This document shows positions 9,826 to 19,298 of a stretch of 64,000 nucleotides of DNA, piece after piece. Each line of letters starts with the position of its first letter. The first letter of the stretch is position 1. The notes under the pieces are model-generated. The model saw only the letters and a list, made by a program, of their open reading frames with translations. It was not told the DNA's origin and did not search any database. A program made the translations under genes and the position numbers. Source of the stretch: Arthrobacter sp. Soc17.1.1.1 (GTDB lineage: Bacteria; Actinomycetota; Actinomycetes; Actinomycetales; Micrococcaceae); assembly GCF_036867195.1 (NCBI RefSeq), contig NZ_JBAJII010000001.1, positions 2,480,001-2,544,000 of the forward strand. The letters run 5' to 3'.

Positions 9826-10766
9826 CCTGGCTCGTGGTCGGCGGTTCCGGGTTCGTCGGCTCCTCGGTGCTGCGCGCCCTGGGCGCCGCGGGGATCGATG
9901 CCCGGGGGCTGCCCGCCCCGCGTCTGGCGGCCTCCGCGCAGACCCCGGCCGCGCTCCTGGAGGCGGCAGCCGCCACGGACGTCCCCGGCCTGGTGGCTGC
10001 GCTGCAGGGGCACGACGTCGTCGTCAACGCCGCCGGGCTCGCCACCCCTTCCGCGCCCGAGGGGGCGGATCTGCTCGGCGCCAACGCCCTGCTCCCCGCC
10101 GTCCTGGCCCGCGCCGCGGTGAGAGCCGGGACGGGTCGCCTCGTCCACCTCAGCAGCGCGGCGGTGCAGGGCCGGACGGACAGGCTCGACGAGTCGCGGA
10201 CCGTCCGCCCGTTCTCCGCCTACTCGCGCAGCAAGGCGCTCGGCGAGCAGGCGCTGGCACTCGCGGCGGACGCGGCGCCCGGACTGTCCGTGGTGACGGT
10301 CCGCGCCACCTCGGTGCAGGGCCCGGCCCGCCTGACGACCGCGGCGCTCGTGCGGCTCGCGCACTCGCCGCTCGCCTCGGTGGCCTCCCCCGGCACGGCG
10401 CGGTCGCCGGTCACCTCCGTGGACGCCCTGGCGGGCCTCGTCCTCGCCGTCGGACGCCACCGCGGCGCAGTGCCGGGCATCGTCCTCCAGCCGTGGGAGG
10501 GCCTCACCGTCCGCACCGTCCTCGAGGCGGCCGGCGGACGGCCGCGCGTCCTGCCGGCCGCGCTCTGCCGCGCCGCCGTCGTCGGCGGCTATGCGGTGTC
10601 CTCGGTCCTCCGCGGGCGCCTCGACGGCCACGTGCGCCGCGTGGAACTGATGTGGTTCGGCCAGGACCAGGTGCCCGGCTGGGCCGTGGAGCAGGAGCTC
10701 GCACCCGCGCCCCGCGTGCGGGAGGTCCTGGCGCAGGCGGACGGACACCGGTCCGCTCCTGCCTGA
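9822..10766 (+). CDS. NAD(P)-dependent sugar epimerase/reductase (extended SDR family)
   Basis: A 314-residue Rossmann protein starting VTWLVVGGSGFVGSSVL, with the GxxGxxG dinucleotide motif at 8-14. The active site looks like VHLSSAAVQG for the Ser region and YSRSKALGE for the Tyr-x-x-x-Lys region. The extended-SDR architecture suggests a nucleotide-sugar epimerase or 4-keto reductase. The GTG start overlaps the glycosyltransferase stop by four bases, so the pair is co-translated and likely acts on the same glycan. The substrate is unknown. The gene ends close to a tandem-repeat tract that separates it from the convergent Sua5 gene. Confidence 0.82.
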   Translation: MTWLVVGGSGFVGSSVLRALGAAGIDARGLPAPRLAASAQTPAALLEAAAATDVPGLVAALQGHDVVVNAAGLATPSAPEGADLLGANALLPAVLARAAVRAGTGRLVHLSSAAVQGRTDRLDESRTVRPFSAYSRSKALGEQALALAADAAPGLSVVTVRATSVQGPARLTTAALVRLAHSPLASVASPGTARSPVTSVDALAGLVLAVGRHRGAVPGIVLQPWEGLTVRTVLEAAGGRPRVLPAALCRAAVVGGYAVSSVLRGRLDGHVRRVELMWFGQDQVPGWAVEQELAPAPRVREVLAQADGHRSAPA

Positions 10767-10768
10767 GG

Positions 10769-10835
10769 GCGGTCAGGCCAAGCGGTCAGGCCAAGCGATC
10801 AGGCGGAGGGCGGGGCCAAGCGGTCAGGCGGAGGG
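10769..10835. repeat. Tandem repeat between convergent genes (13-bp units)
   Basis: Starting three bases after the epimerase stop, the plus strand has two exact copies of GCGGTCAGGCCAA, then a variant GCGATCAGGCGGA, a spacer GGGCGGGGCCAA, and another GCGGTCAGGCGGA. On the minus strand the same unit carries the TGA stop codon of Sua5, so the repeat overlaps that gene's end. It looks like slippage duplication of the 3' end rather than a designed site. Confidence 0.85.
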
Positions 10836-11579
10836 CGCCCCGGCGTCGTGATCGGCCGGTGCGCCGTCAGATCCCTCTGCGCCGCCTGCGCCGTCAGATC
10901 CGTCGACTCCGTCCGCGCCGCCTGCGCCGTCCACCCCGACGACGCCCGGGACCACCTCGCGCAGCCGCTCAAGCGGGAGGGTGCCCTGGCGGACGACCCT
11001 GAGGGTCTCCCCCGTCGCATCGACGATGGTGGAGCCGGTCCCGTCGGCCGCGGTCCGCGGGCCCGCGTCGAGATACACCGCCACCGATTCGGCGAGCTGA
11101 CCGGCGGCGTCGGCCGCGGTGGTCGCTGCGGGCCGGCCCGTCCGGTTGGCCGACGACACCGCGAGCGGTCCCGTCAGGGTGAGCAGCTCGAGCGCGACGT
11201 CGTCGTCGGGCATGCGCAGTGCGACGGTCCCCAGGGTGTCGCCGAGGTCCCAGGTCAGGGACGGCTGCGCATGGCAGATGAGCGTGAGGCCGCCGGGCCA
11301 GAAGGCCTCGGCGAGGACCCGCGCGTCCGGGTGCACGTCGGTGGCGAGCCCGTCGAGCGTCTGGATCCGCGGGATCAGCACGGGCGGCGGCATGTTCCGG
11401 CCGCGGCCCTTGGAGGCGAGCAGCGTCGCGACGGCCTGGGGCGAGAAGGCGTCGGCGCCGATCCCGTAGACGGTGTCCGTCGGCAGGACGACGCACTGCT
11501 TGAGCGAGACGGCGCGCTGGGCGGCGGCCAGGCCCTCGCGGCGCTGGGCGGGGTCGGAGCAGTCGTAGCTGGTGGTCAC
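10824..11579 (-). CDS. tsaC: L-threonylcarbamoyladenylate synthase (Sua5/YrdC/YwlC)
   Basis: Makes threonylcarbamoyl-AMP from threonine, bicarbonate and ATP, the first step of t6A37 modification of tRNAs reading ANN codons. The 251 residues include the YrdC signature PTDTVYGIGADA (33-44), the KGRGRN loop (57-62), WPGGLTLI and the SSANRTGRPA nucleotide-binding segment. GTG at 11579 is chosen because GGAAGGA lies seven bases upstream; longer readings have no support. The last 40 residues are a low-complexity Gly/Asp/Ala repeat absent from typical family members. It lies next to prmC-prfA, its common neighbours in Actinobacteria, with a glycosyltransferase inserted between. Confidence 0.93.
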   Translation of the reverse strand: MTTSYDCSDPAQRREGLAAAQRAVSLKQCVVLPTDTVYGIGADAFSPQAVATLLASKGRGRNMPPPVLIPRIQTLDGLATDVHPDARVLAEAFWPGGLTLICHAQPSLTWDLGDTLGTVALRMPDDDVALELLTLTGPLAVSSANRTGRPAATTAADAAGQLAESVAVYLDAGPRTAADGTGSTIVDATGETLRVVRQGTLPLERLREVVPGVVGVDGAGGADGVDGSDGAGGAEGSDGAPADHDAGAPSA

Positions 11580-11654
11580 CGGATCATCCTTCCACTGCCG
11601 GGCGCGCCCGCGCACATCGGCGTGGGACGGCACACCCGATCAGGGGCGCCGGGA

Positions 11655-12638
11655 TCACGACGGCGGGGGCCCGAAGCCGGTGCCCCGCAGCCCGGCGGAG
11701 TAGGCAGCGAACCAGGCGCGCAGCCCCCGGAGGTCGCGCCGGGTGAGGAAGTAGTAGGGGAAGCCGATGACATCGGCCCCGAACCAGCGCAGGTTGCGGT
11801 ACTTGCGCGCGTTGTACGCGCGGTTGCGGAAGTAGGAGAACCGCTTGAACTCGCCCTCGGGGATGACCGGCGTGATGAACCCGCCGAAGATCGGCTTCAT
11901 CTCCGACCAGGTGGCCGGGTGCCGGACGGCGACGCTTGCCACGGTGCCGTACCTGAGGCCGGCCTTGCGCACGCGCGCCAGGAAGTCCACCTCGTCGCCG
12001 CGGATGAAGTACTTCATGTCCGGCAGCCCGATCTTCGAGAACACCTCCGCGCGGATGAGGGCACCGTTGAAGAAATGCACCATGCCGGGCAGGTAGCCGA
12101 GCGGTTCGAGGGTCGCGCGGTCGTTGGTGAGCAGCCCGTTGATGCGGAAGTTGAAGGACAGGCGTGTGGGATCCTCCGTCGCGGCGACGAGCGGGCTCAC
12201 CACGTCGAGGTCGTGCTCGTGGGCCGCACGGAGCAGTTCGGCCAGGCAGTGCTCGTCCTCGGGATGGCCGTCGTCGTCCATGAGCCAGATCCAGCGGGCA
12301 CCGCTCGCGAGGGCCGCGAGGATGGCGAAGGCGAAGCCGCCCGCCCCGCCGAGATTGGCCTCCGAGCGCAGGTAGTGAATGGCACCTCCCGCCGCGGCGG
12401 CCGCGTCCACGACGCCGGTGGCGGGCTTCGTCCCCGAGTCCACGAGGGCCACGCGCGTGATCGGCGCGGTCTGGGCCGCGAGGGAACGCAGGAGCTGCGC
12501 GAGCTCCTCGTGCCGGTCGTACGTCACGGCGGCGACGGCGACGGTGTCCTTCGCCGTTTCCGTGCCCGGATCCGTTGCCGCTTCCGTGGCCCGCTCCGTT
12601 GCCGCAGCGGGTCCGGTCTGCGTGCTGTGCTCCGTCAT
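11655..12638 (-). CDS. GT2 family glycosyltransferase
   Basis: A 327-residue GT-A glycosyltransferase. After a Thr/Ala/Glu-rich N-terminus (1-32) it shows VAVAAVTYDRHEEL, NLGGAGGFAFA (96-106) and the metal-binding WLMDDDGHPEDE (DDD 121-123), then the acceptor-region segments NGALIRAEVF and FIRGDEVDFLAR. It shares layout with the GT2 at 8851 and may be a distant paralogue. The ATG at 12638 overlaps the prmC stop (ATGA), so it has joined the prfA-prmC transcription unit. The 75-bp gap to Sua5 makes co-transcription with that gene likely too. Sugar and acceptor are unknown; surface galactan or rhamnan synthesis is plausible. Confidence 0.85.
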   Translation of the reverse strand: MTEHSTQTGPAAATERATEAATDPGTETAKDTVAVAAVTYDRHEELAQLLRSLAAQTAPITRVALVDSGTKPATGVVDAAAAAGGAIHYLRSEANLGGAGGFAFAILAALASGARWIWLMDDDGHPEDEHCLAELLRAAHEHDLDVVSPLVAATEDPTRLSFNFRINGLLTNDRATLEPLGYLPGMVHFFNGALIRAEVFSKIGLPDMKYFIRGDEVDFLARVRKAGLRYGTVASVAVRHPATWSEMKPIFGGFITPVIPEGEFKRFSYFRNRAYNARKYRNLRWFGADVIGFPYYFLTRRDLRGLRAWFAAYSAGLRGTGFGPPPS

Positions 12639-13498
12639 CGTGCCTCTTCCGTCGTCGTCGGTCCCCCGGCCGCACGCACCGCGCTCGTCGCGCGGTCCCG
12701 GCCGCCGAGGTCCTGGTGGGTCGTCACCGCGCTCCAGCCGCCCGTCTGCCCGAGGAACGCGGCGATCCAGGGCGCCTGCACCTCCGCGTGCTCCATCACG
12801 AAGTAGCCGCCGGGTCGGAGCAGGCGCGCGGCCGAGCGGGCGGCGGCACGCGGCAGGTCCATGCCGTCCGATCCCCCGCCGTACAGGGCCATGCGCGGAT
12901 CGTGCTCGGCCACCTCGGGGTCCAGCGGTACGGCGTCCGCCGGGATGTAGGGCGGGTTGGACACGACGACGTCGAACGAGCCGTCGTGCTCGGGCAGCGC
13001 GGTCGCGAGGTCGCCCTGGACGAGGTGGACGCCGAAGGGCTCGAGGTTGGGTCCGGCCCACGCGAGGGCCAGGTCGCTGAGTTCGACGGCGAACACGACC
13101 GCTCCCGGTACCTCGTCCGCGACGGCCGCGGCGATCGCCCCGCTGCCGGTGCCGAGGTCCACGATCCTCGGCTCGTCGAGGCCCGTGGCGCGGTCGATCA
13201 CGAGCTGTGCCACCGTCTCCGTCTCGGGCCGCGGGACGAAGACCCCGGGCCCGACGGACAGCTCGATGCGGCGGAAGGACGCCCTGCCGGTGAGGTGCTG
13301 CAGGGGGACGCGCCGGGCACGCTCGTCCACGAGGGCCGTGTACCCCTCGGGGACGGGTGCACCGGTGAGGGCCAGTGCGCGCAGCCGGCCGCGCGAGACG
13401 CCCAGCAGGTGCGCGGCCAGCAGTTCGGCGTCGACGCGGGGGCTGGGCACGCCGGCGTCCCGGAGCTGCCGTTCGGCGGCCCGCAGGGCTTCCTCCAC
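12635..13498 (-). CDS. prmC: Release factor glutamine N5-methyltransferase
   Basis: Methylates the glutamine of the GGQ motif in RF1/RF2 using SAM, raising termination efficiency. The 287-residue product has a helical N-terminal domain that binds the release factor, PRPETE (89-94), the SAM loop DLGTGSG (114-120) and the catalytic NPPY (181-184). The start is GTG at 13498, two bases after the prfA stop, and the end overlaps the next gene, so it is encoded directly behind its own substrate. Confidence 0.95.
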   Translation of the reverse strand: MEEALRAAERQLRDAGVPSPRVDAELLAAHLLGVSRGRLRALALTGAPVPEGYTALVDERARRVPLQHLTGRASFRRIELSVGPGVFVPRPETETVAQLVIDRATGLDEPRIVDLGTGSGAIAAAVADEVPGAVVFAVELSDLALAWAGPNLEPFGVHLVQGDLATALPEHDGSFDVVVSNPPYIPADAVPLDPEVAEHDPRMALYGGGSDGMDLPRAAARSAARLLRPGGYFVMEHAEVQAPWIAAFLGQTGGWSAVTTHQDLGGRDRATSAVRAAGGPTTTEEAR

Positions 13499-13500
13499 GG

Positions 13501-14580
13501 CTACTCGTCCGCGCCGATGGCGTCCAGGCGTGCCTGCTCGTCCATCTCGATGGCGGACTGCACCACGGGTTCCAGGTCGCCGTTCATCACGGCGTCGAGG
13601 TTGTACGCCTTATAGCCCGTGCGGTGGTCCGCGATCCGGTTCTCCGGGTAGTTGTAGGTCCGGATGCGCTCGGAGCGGTCCATCGTGCGGATCTGCGACT
13701 TCCGGATGTCGGAGTTCGCGGCGTCGATCTTCTCCTGCTCGTGGGCGAGGATGCGCGAGCGGAGCACGCGCATGGCCGCCTCGCGGTTCTGCAGCTGCGA
13801 CTTCTCGTTCTGCATCGCCACCACGATGCCGGTGGGCAGGTGCGTGATGCGGACGGCGGAGTCGGTGGTGTTGACCGACTGCCCGCCGGGCCCGGAGGAC
13901 CGGTACACGTCGATCTTGAGGTCGTTCTGACTGATCTCGACCTCCTCCGGCTCGTCGACCTCGGGCAGCACGAGGACGCCCGCGGCGGAGGTGTGGATGC
14001 GGCCCTGCGACTCGGTGACGGGGACGCGCTGCACGCGGTGCACACCGCCCTCGAACTTGAGCCGGGCGTAGACACCCTCGGCGGGATCGTTCGAGGACCC
14101 CTTGATGGCCATCTGCACGTCCTTGTACCCGCCGAGGTCGGACTCGTTGGCCGAGATGAGCTCGGTCTTCCAGCCCCGGGACTCGGCGTAGCGCGCGTAC
14201 ATCCGCAGCAGGTCGCCCGCGAACAGGGCGGCCTCGTCGCCGCCCTCGCCGCCCTTGACCTCGATGATCACGTTGCGGCTGTCGTTGGGGTCACGCGGGA
14301 TCAGCAGCCGGCGGAGCCGCTCCTGCGCCGTGGCGAGCTGCTCCTCCAGGACGGGCACCTCGGCCGCGAACTCGGGGTCCTCGGAGGCCATCTCGCGGGC
14401 CGCCTGGAGGTCGTCGTCGAGCGCGCTCCAGCGGTTGTGCGCATCGACGATGCGCCCGAGCTCCGCGTATCGGCGGCCGAGCCTGCGCGCCAGGGCCTGG
14501 TCGGCGTGGACCGCGGGATCGGCGAGCTGGTCCTGCAGCTCGGAGTGTTCGTCGAGCAGTCCCTGGATGGACTCAAACAT
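13501..14580 (-). CDS. prfA: Peptide chain release factor 1
   Basis: Reads UAA and UAG stop codons and triggers peptide release. The 359-residue product begins [12 protein letters not shown]. It carries the stop-codon recognition tripeptide in RVPVTESQG (PVT 187-189) and the peptidyl-transferase-centre motif [12 protein letters not shown] (GGQ 232-234). The ATG at 14580 is set by AGAGG eight bases upstream; the longer open frame has no homology-like content. It is followed after two bases by prmC, which methylates Gln234. The 134-bp gap from rho contains a strong hairpin. Confidence 0.97.
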   Translation of the reverse strand: MFESIQGLLDEHSELQDQLADPAVHADQALARRLGRRYAELGRIVDAHNRWSALDDDLQAAREMASEDPEFAAEVPVLEEQLATAQERLRRLLIPRDPNDSRNVIIEVKGGEGGDEAALFAGDLLRMYARYAESRGWKTELISANESDLGGYKDVQMAIKGSSNDPAEGVYARLKFEGGVHRVQRVPVTESQGRIHTSAAGVLVLPEVDEPEEVEISQNDLKIDVYRSSGPGGQSVNTTDSAVRITHLPTGIVVAMQNEKSQLQNREAAMRVLRSRILAHEQEKIDAANSDIRKSQIRTMDRSERIRTYNYPENRIADHRTGYKAYNLDAVMNGDLEPVVQSAIEMDEQARLDAIGADE

Positions 14581-14667
14581 CGGGTGTACCTCTTTCGGCT
14601 TGTGCAGCCAGTCTACGAAGGTCGGGAGGGCAGGGACGACCGCCCCGGTTAACGGACGAAGCCGCCC

Positions 14668-14699
14668 GGGAGGGGCCGGCCAGATGGCCGGCCCGTCCC
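14668..14699 (-). terminator. Hairpin after rho
   Basis: A 14-bp GC stem with one mismatch (14668-14681 with 14686-14699) around an AGAT loop, starting 16 bases downstream of the rho stop on the minus strand. No clear U-run follows, as is usual in high-GC Actinobacteria. It probably ends or attenuates rho transcripts before prfA. Confidence 0.6.
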
Positions 14700-14714
14700 G
14701 AACGGCTGCCGTTG

Positions 14715-16883
14715 CTAGTCGGAGTCCTTGGAGCCCAGCGTGGTCTTCTGGACCTGCATGAGGAACTCGACGTTGGACTGCGTCTCCCGGATCTTGTTGG
14801 TGAGCAGCTCGAGTGCCTGCTGGGTCTCCAGACCCGACAGCACGCGGCGCAGCTTCCACATGATCTTGACCTCGTCGGGCGAGAGCAGGTTCTCCTCGCG
14901 CCGCGTACCGGACGCGTTGACGTCCACGGCGGGGAAGATGCGCTTGTCGGCGAGGCTGCGCGAGAGGCGGAGCTCCATGTTGCCGGTGCCCTTGAACTCC
15001 TCGAAGATGACCTCGTCCATCTTGGACCCGGTTTCCACGAGTGCCGTGGCGAGGATGGTGAGCGAGCCACCGTTCTCGATGTTGCGTGCGGCACCGAAGA
15101 AGCGCTTCGGCGGGTACAACGCCGCCGAGTCGACGCCACCGGAGAGGATGCGGCCCGACGCCGGCGCTGCCAGGTTGTAGGCACGGCCCAGTCGCGTCAT
15201 GGAGTCGAGGAGCACGACGACGTCCATGCCCATCTCCACGAGGCGCTTGGCACGCTCGATGGAGAGTTCGGCGACCGTGGTGTGGTCGTCGGCGGGACGG
15301 TCGAAGGTCGAGGCGATGACCTCGCCCTTGACGGTCCGCTGCATGTCGGTGACTTCTTCGGGACGCTCGTCGACCAGGACCATCATGAGGTGGACCTCAG
15401 GGTTGTTGATCGTGATGGCGTTCGCGATCGCCTGGAGGATGAGCGTCTTGCCGGCCTTCGGCGGCGAGACGATCAGGCCGCGCTGGCCCTTGCCGATCGG
15501 GGCCACCAGGTCGATGACACGGGGGCCGATCTTCTTCGGGTCCGTCTCGAGGCGCAGGCGGTCCGAGGGGTAGAGCGGCACGAGCTTCGCGAACTCCACG
15601 CGGTCCTTGAAGTCCTCGGCGGGCTTGCCGTTGACCGAGGTGACGCGCACCAGGGCGTTGAACTTCTGGCGTGCGCTGGCCTGGGTCTCGCCCTCGCGGG
15701 GAGCGCGGATGGCACCGACGACGGCGTCGCCCTTGCGCAGGTTGTGCTTCTTCACCTGGGCGAGCGAGACGTACACGTCGTTCGGGCCCGGCAGGTAGCC
15801 GGAGGTGCGCACGAACGCGTAGTTCTCGAGGACGTCCAGGATGCCGGCGACAGGCAGCAGGACGTCGTCCTCGGTGACCTCGACGTCGTCGACGTCGGGC
15901 TGGTTGCGTCCGCGGCGGCGCTCGTTGCGGTCGTTCCGGTCGTTGCGGTCGCGGAAGCGGCTGCTGCGGTCCTCGGGACCGTTGCCCCCGGGGCCGCCGT
16001 TGCGGTTCGCGCGGTTGCGGCGGTTGCGTCCGCGGCCGTCGTCGTCGTTGGCACCGTTGTTGCCGTTGCCGCGGTTGTCGCTGCGCTCGCTGCCGTTGCG
16101 GCCGTTGTCGAACTGGGTGTCGCTGCCCGAGCCGTTCCCGTTAGAGCCGTTCGAGCCGTTCGAGCGATCGTCGTCGCGTCCGTTGCGGGACCGGGTGCGG
16201 CGCTCGTTGCGGTCGCTGCGTCCCTCGCCCTGCTGGCCGGACTGCGCGTCGGCCTGGGACTCGCCCTGGCCGCCGTTCTGCGCCTCGCCCTGCGAGCCGT
16301 TCACGTCGGCCTGCACCGGCTGCGCGTCCGAGCGGTCCTCGCCGCGGCGGTTGCGGCGGTTGCGCTGGCCGCGTCCGCCGTTGTCGCGGTCGCCGCGGTC
16401 CTGCTGCTCGTCGGAGGAGGTGTCGTCGGAGGCGTCGCGGGACGGTGCCTCGGCCTGCTCGCCCTGGACGACGGCGTCCTGGCCGGGGGCGGAGACGACG
16501 CCGTCGCTGCCTGCGCGGCGGTTGCGGTTGCGGGTCCGCGGCTGGCGCTCCGCCGGGGCGGACTGGTCGTCCTGCGGCCGGTCGTCGGACGCGGCGGGGG
16601 TGCCGGCGACGGCGGGGCGCTCGGCGTCCGCGCTGCGCTCGCTGCGGACGCTCGGCGCCTTCTGGCGGTCGGCGACGGCGGAACCGCGCTGGTGGTCCGA
16701 GATCGCGGACACGAGGTCGCTCTTGCGCATCCTCGAGCCGCCGGTGATACCGAGCTGGCCGGCAAGGGCCTGGAGCTGGGCGAGCTTCAGGCCTGCGAGG
16801 CCGCTGCTCTTGGAAGTTGTTGCGCCGGTTGCTTCAGCGTCTTGGGTGGCCACACCTGGTAACAGGTCAGTGGTTTCAGTCAC
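14715..16883 (-). CDS. rho: Transcription termination factor Rho
   Basis: Hexameric RNA helicase that ends untranslated transcripts. The 722-residue product is far longer than the E. coli protein (419). After a Rho N-domain (about 24-55, [14 protein letters not shown]) there is an insertion of roughly 250 residues rich in Arg, Asn, Asp, Gly and Gln. Then come the RNA-binding cold-shock-like domain ([13 protein letters not shown]) and the ATPase with SPPKAGKT and the R-loop region ([12 protein letters not shown]). GTG at 16883 is preceded by GAAGGA six bases upstream. Such insertions are known in Actinobacteria, for example Micrococcus, and bind RNA strongly. Confidence 0.96.
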   Translation of the reverse strand: MTETTDLLPGVATQDAEATGATTSKSSGLAGLKLAQLQALAGQLGITGGSRMRKSDLVSAISDHQRGSAVADRQKAPSVRSERSADAERPAVAGTPAASDDRPQDDQSAPAERQPRTRNRNRRAGSDGVVSAPGQDAVVQGEQAEAPSRDASDDTSSDEQQDRGDRDNGGRGQRNRRNRRGEDRSDAQPVQADVNGSQGEAQNGGQGESQADAQSGQQGEGRSDRNERRTRSRNGRDDDRSNGSNGSNGNGSGSDTQFDNGRNGSERSDNRGNGNNGANDDDGRGRNRRNRANRNGGPGGNGPEDRSSRFRDRNDRNDRNERRRGRNQPDVDDVEVTEDDVLLPVAGILDVLENYAFVRTSGYLPGPNDVYVSLAQVKKHNLRKGDAVVGAIRAPREGETQASARQKFNALVRVTSVNGKPAEDFKDRVEFAKLVPLYPSDRLRLETDPKKIGPRVIDLVAPIGKGQRGLIVSPPKAGKTLILQAIANAITINNPEVHLMMVLVDERPEEVTDMQRTVKGEVIASTFDRPADDHTTVAELSIERAKRLVEMGMDVVVLLDSMTRLGRAYNLAAPASGRILSGGVDSAALYPPKRFFGAARNIENGGSLTILATALVETGSKMDEVIFEEFKGTGNMELRLSRSLADKRIFPAVDVNASGTRREENLLSPDEVKIMWKLRRVLSGLETQQALELLTNKIRETQSNVEFLMQVQKTTLGSKDSD

Positions 16884-17203
16884 GAAGGATCCTTCCCCCT
16901 CGTCGGGCGGCCACCTGATCGGTGGTCCGCGGTGGTTTGCCCCGTGCCGCATGGGAAGCAGGCGGGGTTCAGTCGGGTCGGATGCGATCCGGCACAGACT
17001 GGGTGTGCTGGAAGCCTGAGGATGTCGTTGTGCGGGAGGTGGGTCCGCACGCACAAAGATAAGATCGGAGGCTACACCGGAGGTTGTTCTACTGCTGTGG
17101 ACCTGCAGATTCGCGGCGGTCCAGAGAGACGGCCAGTTCACCAGCACGCACTGCCTGCTGGAACACACTGGTTCCGATGGGCGCATGATACGCCCGGCGG
17201 TTC
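16884..17203. other. Non-coding interval between thrB and rho
   Basis: This 320-bp stretch holds no convincing gene. It should contain the rho promoter and leader on the minus strand. A -10-like TATCTT lies at 17061-17056 (minus) but I see no matching -35 at 17 bp. The long leader (about 170 nt) would suit Rho autoregulation, which is known in other bacteria. I found no strong thrB terminator hairpin. Confidence 0.4.
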
Positions 17204-18193
17204 CTACCCTTGGTGCACTCCCACTTTAGCACCTTCCCGCTGCACGGCGAGCCTGACGATCCGCCACATCCCCGGCGTGTCGCCCCGTCCGAGCAGGTCG
17301 CGGAGCGCTTCCTCAGCCGCCAGGGCCCCGGTCTCCCCGACGGCGAGGGTCAGGACGCTGGGACCCGCCCCCGAGATGGTGCTCGCGAAGCCGGCGGACC
17401 GGAGCGAGCGCAGCAGCGTGGCACTCGGCAGCATGGCCTGTGCACGGTAGTCCTGGTGCAGCGCGTCCTGCGTGGCGGCGAACAGCAGGGACGGGTCGGA
17501 CCCGAGAGCATGCACGAGGAGCGCGGCGCGGCCCGCGTTCGCGGCGGCGCTGCGGTGGGACACCGAGGCCGGCAGGAGCGCGCGGGCGCTGTCCGTGGAG
17601 AGGGCGAGGTCCGGGACGGCGAGGACGGGGACGATGTCCGGGCTCACCTCCACGCGCGTGCTGTGGAAGGCGTGGCCGCTCTCCCAGGAGATCGCGAGCG
17701 AGCCCTGGAGCGCCGGTGCCACATTGTCGGGGTGGCCCTCGATGGATGCCGCCCACTGCAGCAGGTGCGCCGCGTCGAACTGCTCCGCGGCGGGCAGCAG
17801 CGCGTTGGCGGCGAGGACACCGGCCACGATCGCGGCGGCGGAGGAACCCATGCCGCGGCCGTGCGGGATGACGTTCACGGTGTCGAGCTCGAGCCCGGGT
17901 GCCCGCCGTCCGGCGTGGTGGAGCGTGCTGATCAGCGACTTCGCGACGAGGTGCCGCTCGTCGGTCGGCAGACCCTCCACCCCCTCCCCGGTGGCCCGCA
18001 CCACGGTGGTGCCCGACGTCGTCGTGCGCACGCGCACGGTGTCCTGCAGCGTCAGGGCGAGTCCGAGCGAGTCGAAGCCGGGGCCGAGGTTCGCACTCGT
18101 GGCGGGGACCCGCAGCTGGACGTCCTGTCCGGCGTCGACGGCCGGGAGGTCGAGCGCCTCCGCGGGCAGCGGTGCGGCGTGCAGACCGGCCAC
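17204..18193 (-). CDS. thrB: Homoserine kinase
   Basis: Phosphorylates homoserine to O-phosphohomoserine, the substrate of ThrC. It is a GHMP-family kinase of 329 residues, starting with a short extension and then VRVPATSANLGPGFDSLGLAL-type motif 1 (core PATSANLGPGFDS). The ATP loop is PHGRGMGSSAAAI, and motif 3 is in TISGAGPSVLTL near the C-terminus. The GTG start at 18193 follows the thrC stop by one base, making it the last gene of the argS-lysA-hom-thrC-thrB run. Confidence 0.97.
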   Translation of the reverse strand: MAGLHAAPLPAEALDLPAVDAGQDVQLRVPATSANLGPGFDSLGLALTLQDTVRVRTTTSGTTVVRATGEGVEGLPTDERHLVAKSLISTLHHAGRRAPGLELDTVNVIPHGRGMGSSAAAIVAGVLAANALLPAAEQFDAAHLLQWAASIEGHPDNVAPALQGSLAISWESGHAFHSTRVEVSPDIVPVLAVPDLALSTDSARALLPASVSHRSAAANAGRAALLVHALGSDPSLLFAATQDALHQDYRAQAMLPSATLLRSLRSAGFASTISGAGPSVLTLAVGETGALAAEEALRDLLGRGDTPGMWRIVRLAVQREGAKVGVHQG

Positions 18194-18194
18194 G

Positions 18195-19298
18195 TCAGTC
18201 CTCGAGCCCGAGCGCGGCGGCCACGCTGACGACGTCGAAGTCGACCTTGGTGGGCTCGACGTCCGAGCCGTCCGCCATGCGCAGTGCCCACTGCGGGTCC
18301 TTCAGGCCGTGACCCGTGACCGTGATGACGATCGTCTTGCCGGCGGGCACGAGGCCCTCCGCGTGCTTCTTGATGAGCCCCGCGACACCGGCCGCGGAGG
18401 CGGGCTCCACGAAGACGCCCTCCCGGGAGGACAGCCAGCGGTGGGCGTCGAGGATCTCCTCGTCCGTCACGGCCTCGATGAGCCCGCCGGACTCGTCGCG
18501 CGCGGCGACGGCGAAGTCCCAGGACGCGGGGTTGCCGATGCGGATGGCGGTCGCGATGGTGTCCGGTTCCGTGACGGGGTGGCCCTTGACGAGCGGGGAT
18601 GCGCCCTCGGCCTGGAAGCCCCACATGATGGGCGTGCGCGTGGCGACGGCGGGGAGCTCGCCGGCGTGCATCGAGGCGTAGGGTGCCGCGTACTCCTTAT
18701 AGCCCTTCCAGTACGCGCTGATGTTGCCGGCGTTGCCCACCGGCATGAGGTGGTAGTCCGGGGCGTCGCCGAGGGTGTCGACCACCTCGAACGCCGCGGT
18801 CTTCTGGCCCTCGAGCCGGGCGGGGTTGACCGAGTTCACGAGGAAGACGGGGTACGCCTCGGCGAGCTTCCGTGCCACGTCGAGGCAGTTGTCGAAGTTC
18901 CCGTTGACCTGGAGGAGCTGCGCACCGTGGGCGATGGCCTGGCTGAGCTTGCCCATGGAGATCTTGCCGTCCGGCACCAGCACGGCGCAGGTGATACCCG
19001 CCTGGGTGGCGTAGGCGGCGGCGGACGCGGAGGTGTTGCCCGTCGACGCGCAGACCACGGCCTTCGCACCGGCGGCGACCGCGGCGGTCATCGCCATCGT
19101 CATGCCCCGGTCCTTGAAGGAGCCGGTGGGGTTCATGCCCTCGACCTTGAGGTAGACGGCGGATCCCGTCAGCTCGGACAGGTGCCTGGCATGCACGAGG
19201 GGTGTTCCCCCCTCACCGAGGGTGATGACCTCGGTGGCGTCGGTGACGGGCAGGCGGTCGGCGTATTCGCGGATGACTCCGCGCCACTGGTGGGCCAT
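18195..19298 (-). CDS. thrC: Threonine synthase
   Basis: PLP enzyme converting O-phosphohomoserine to threonine. The 367-residue product matches the short actinobacterial type. The PLP lysine lies in [11 protein letters not shown], and the phosphate-binding glycine-rich loop in [28 protein letters not shown] is the substrate-binding asparagine loop. The ATG at 19298 directly follows the hom stop (TGA then ATG, no gap), and the stop lies one base before thrB, so the three threonine genes are co-translated. Confidence 0.97.
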   Translation of the reverse strand: MAHQWRGVIREYADRLPVTDATEVITLGEGGTPLVHARHLSELTGSAVYLKVEGMNPTGSFKDRGMTMAMTAAVAAGAKAVVCASTGNTSASAAAYATQAGITCAVLVPDGKISMGKLSQAIAHGAQLLQVNGNFDNCLDVARKLAEAYPVFLVNSVNPARLEGQKTAAFEVVDTLGDAPDYHLMPVGNAGNISAYWKGYKEYAAPYASMHAGELPAVATRTPIMWGFQAEGASPLVKGHPVTEPDTIATAIRIGNPASWDFAVAARDESGGLIEAVTDEEILDAHRWLSSREGVFVEPASAAGVAGLIKKHAEGLVPAGKTIVITVTGHGLKDPQWALRMADGSDVEPTKVDFDVVSVAAALGLED

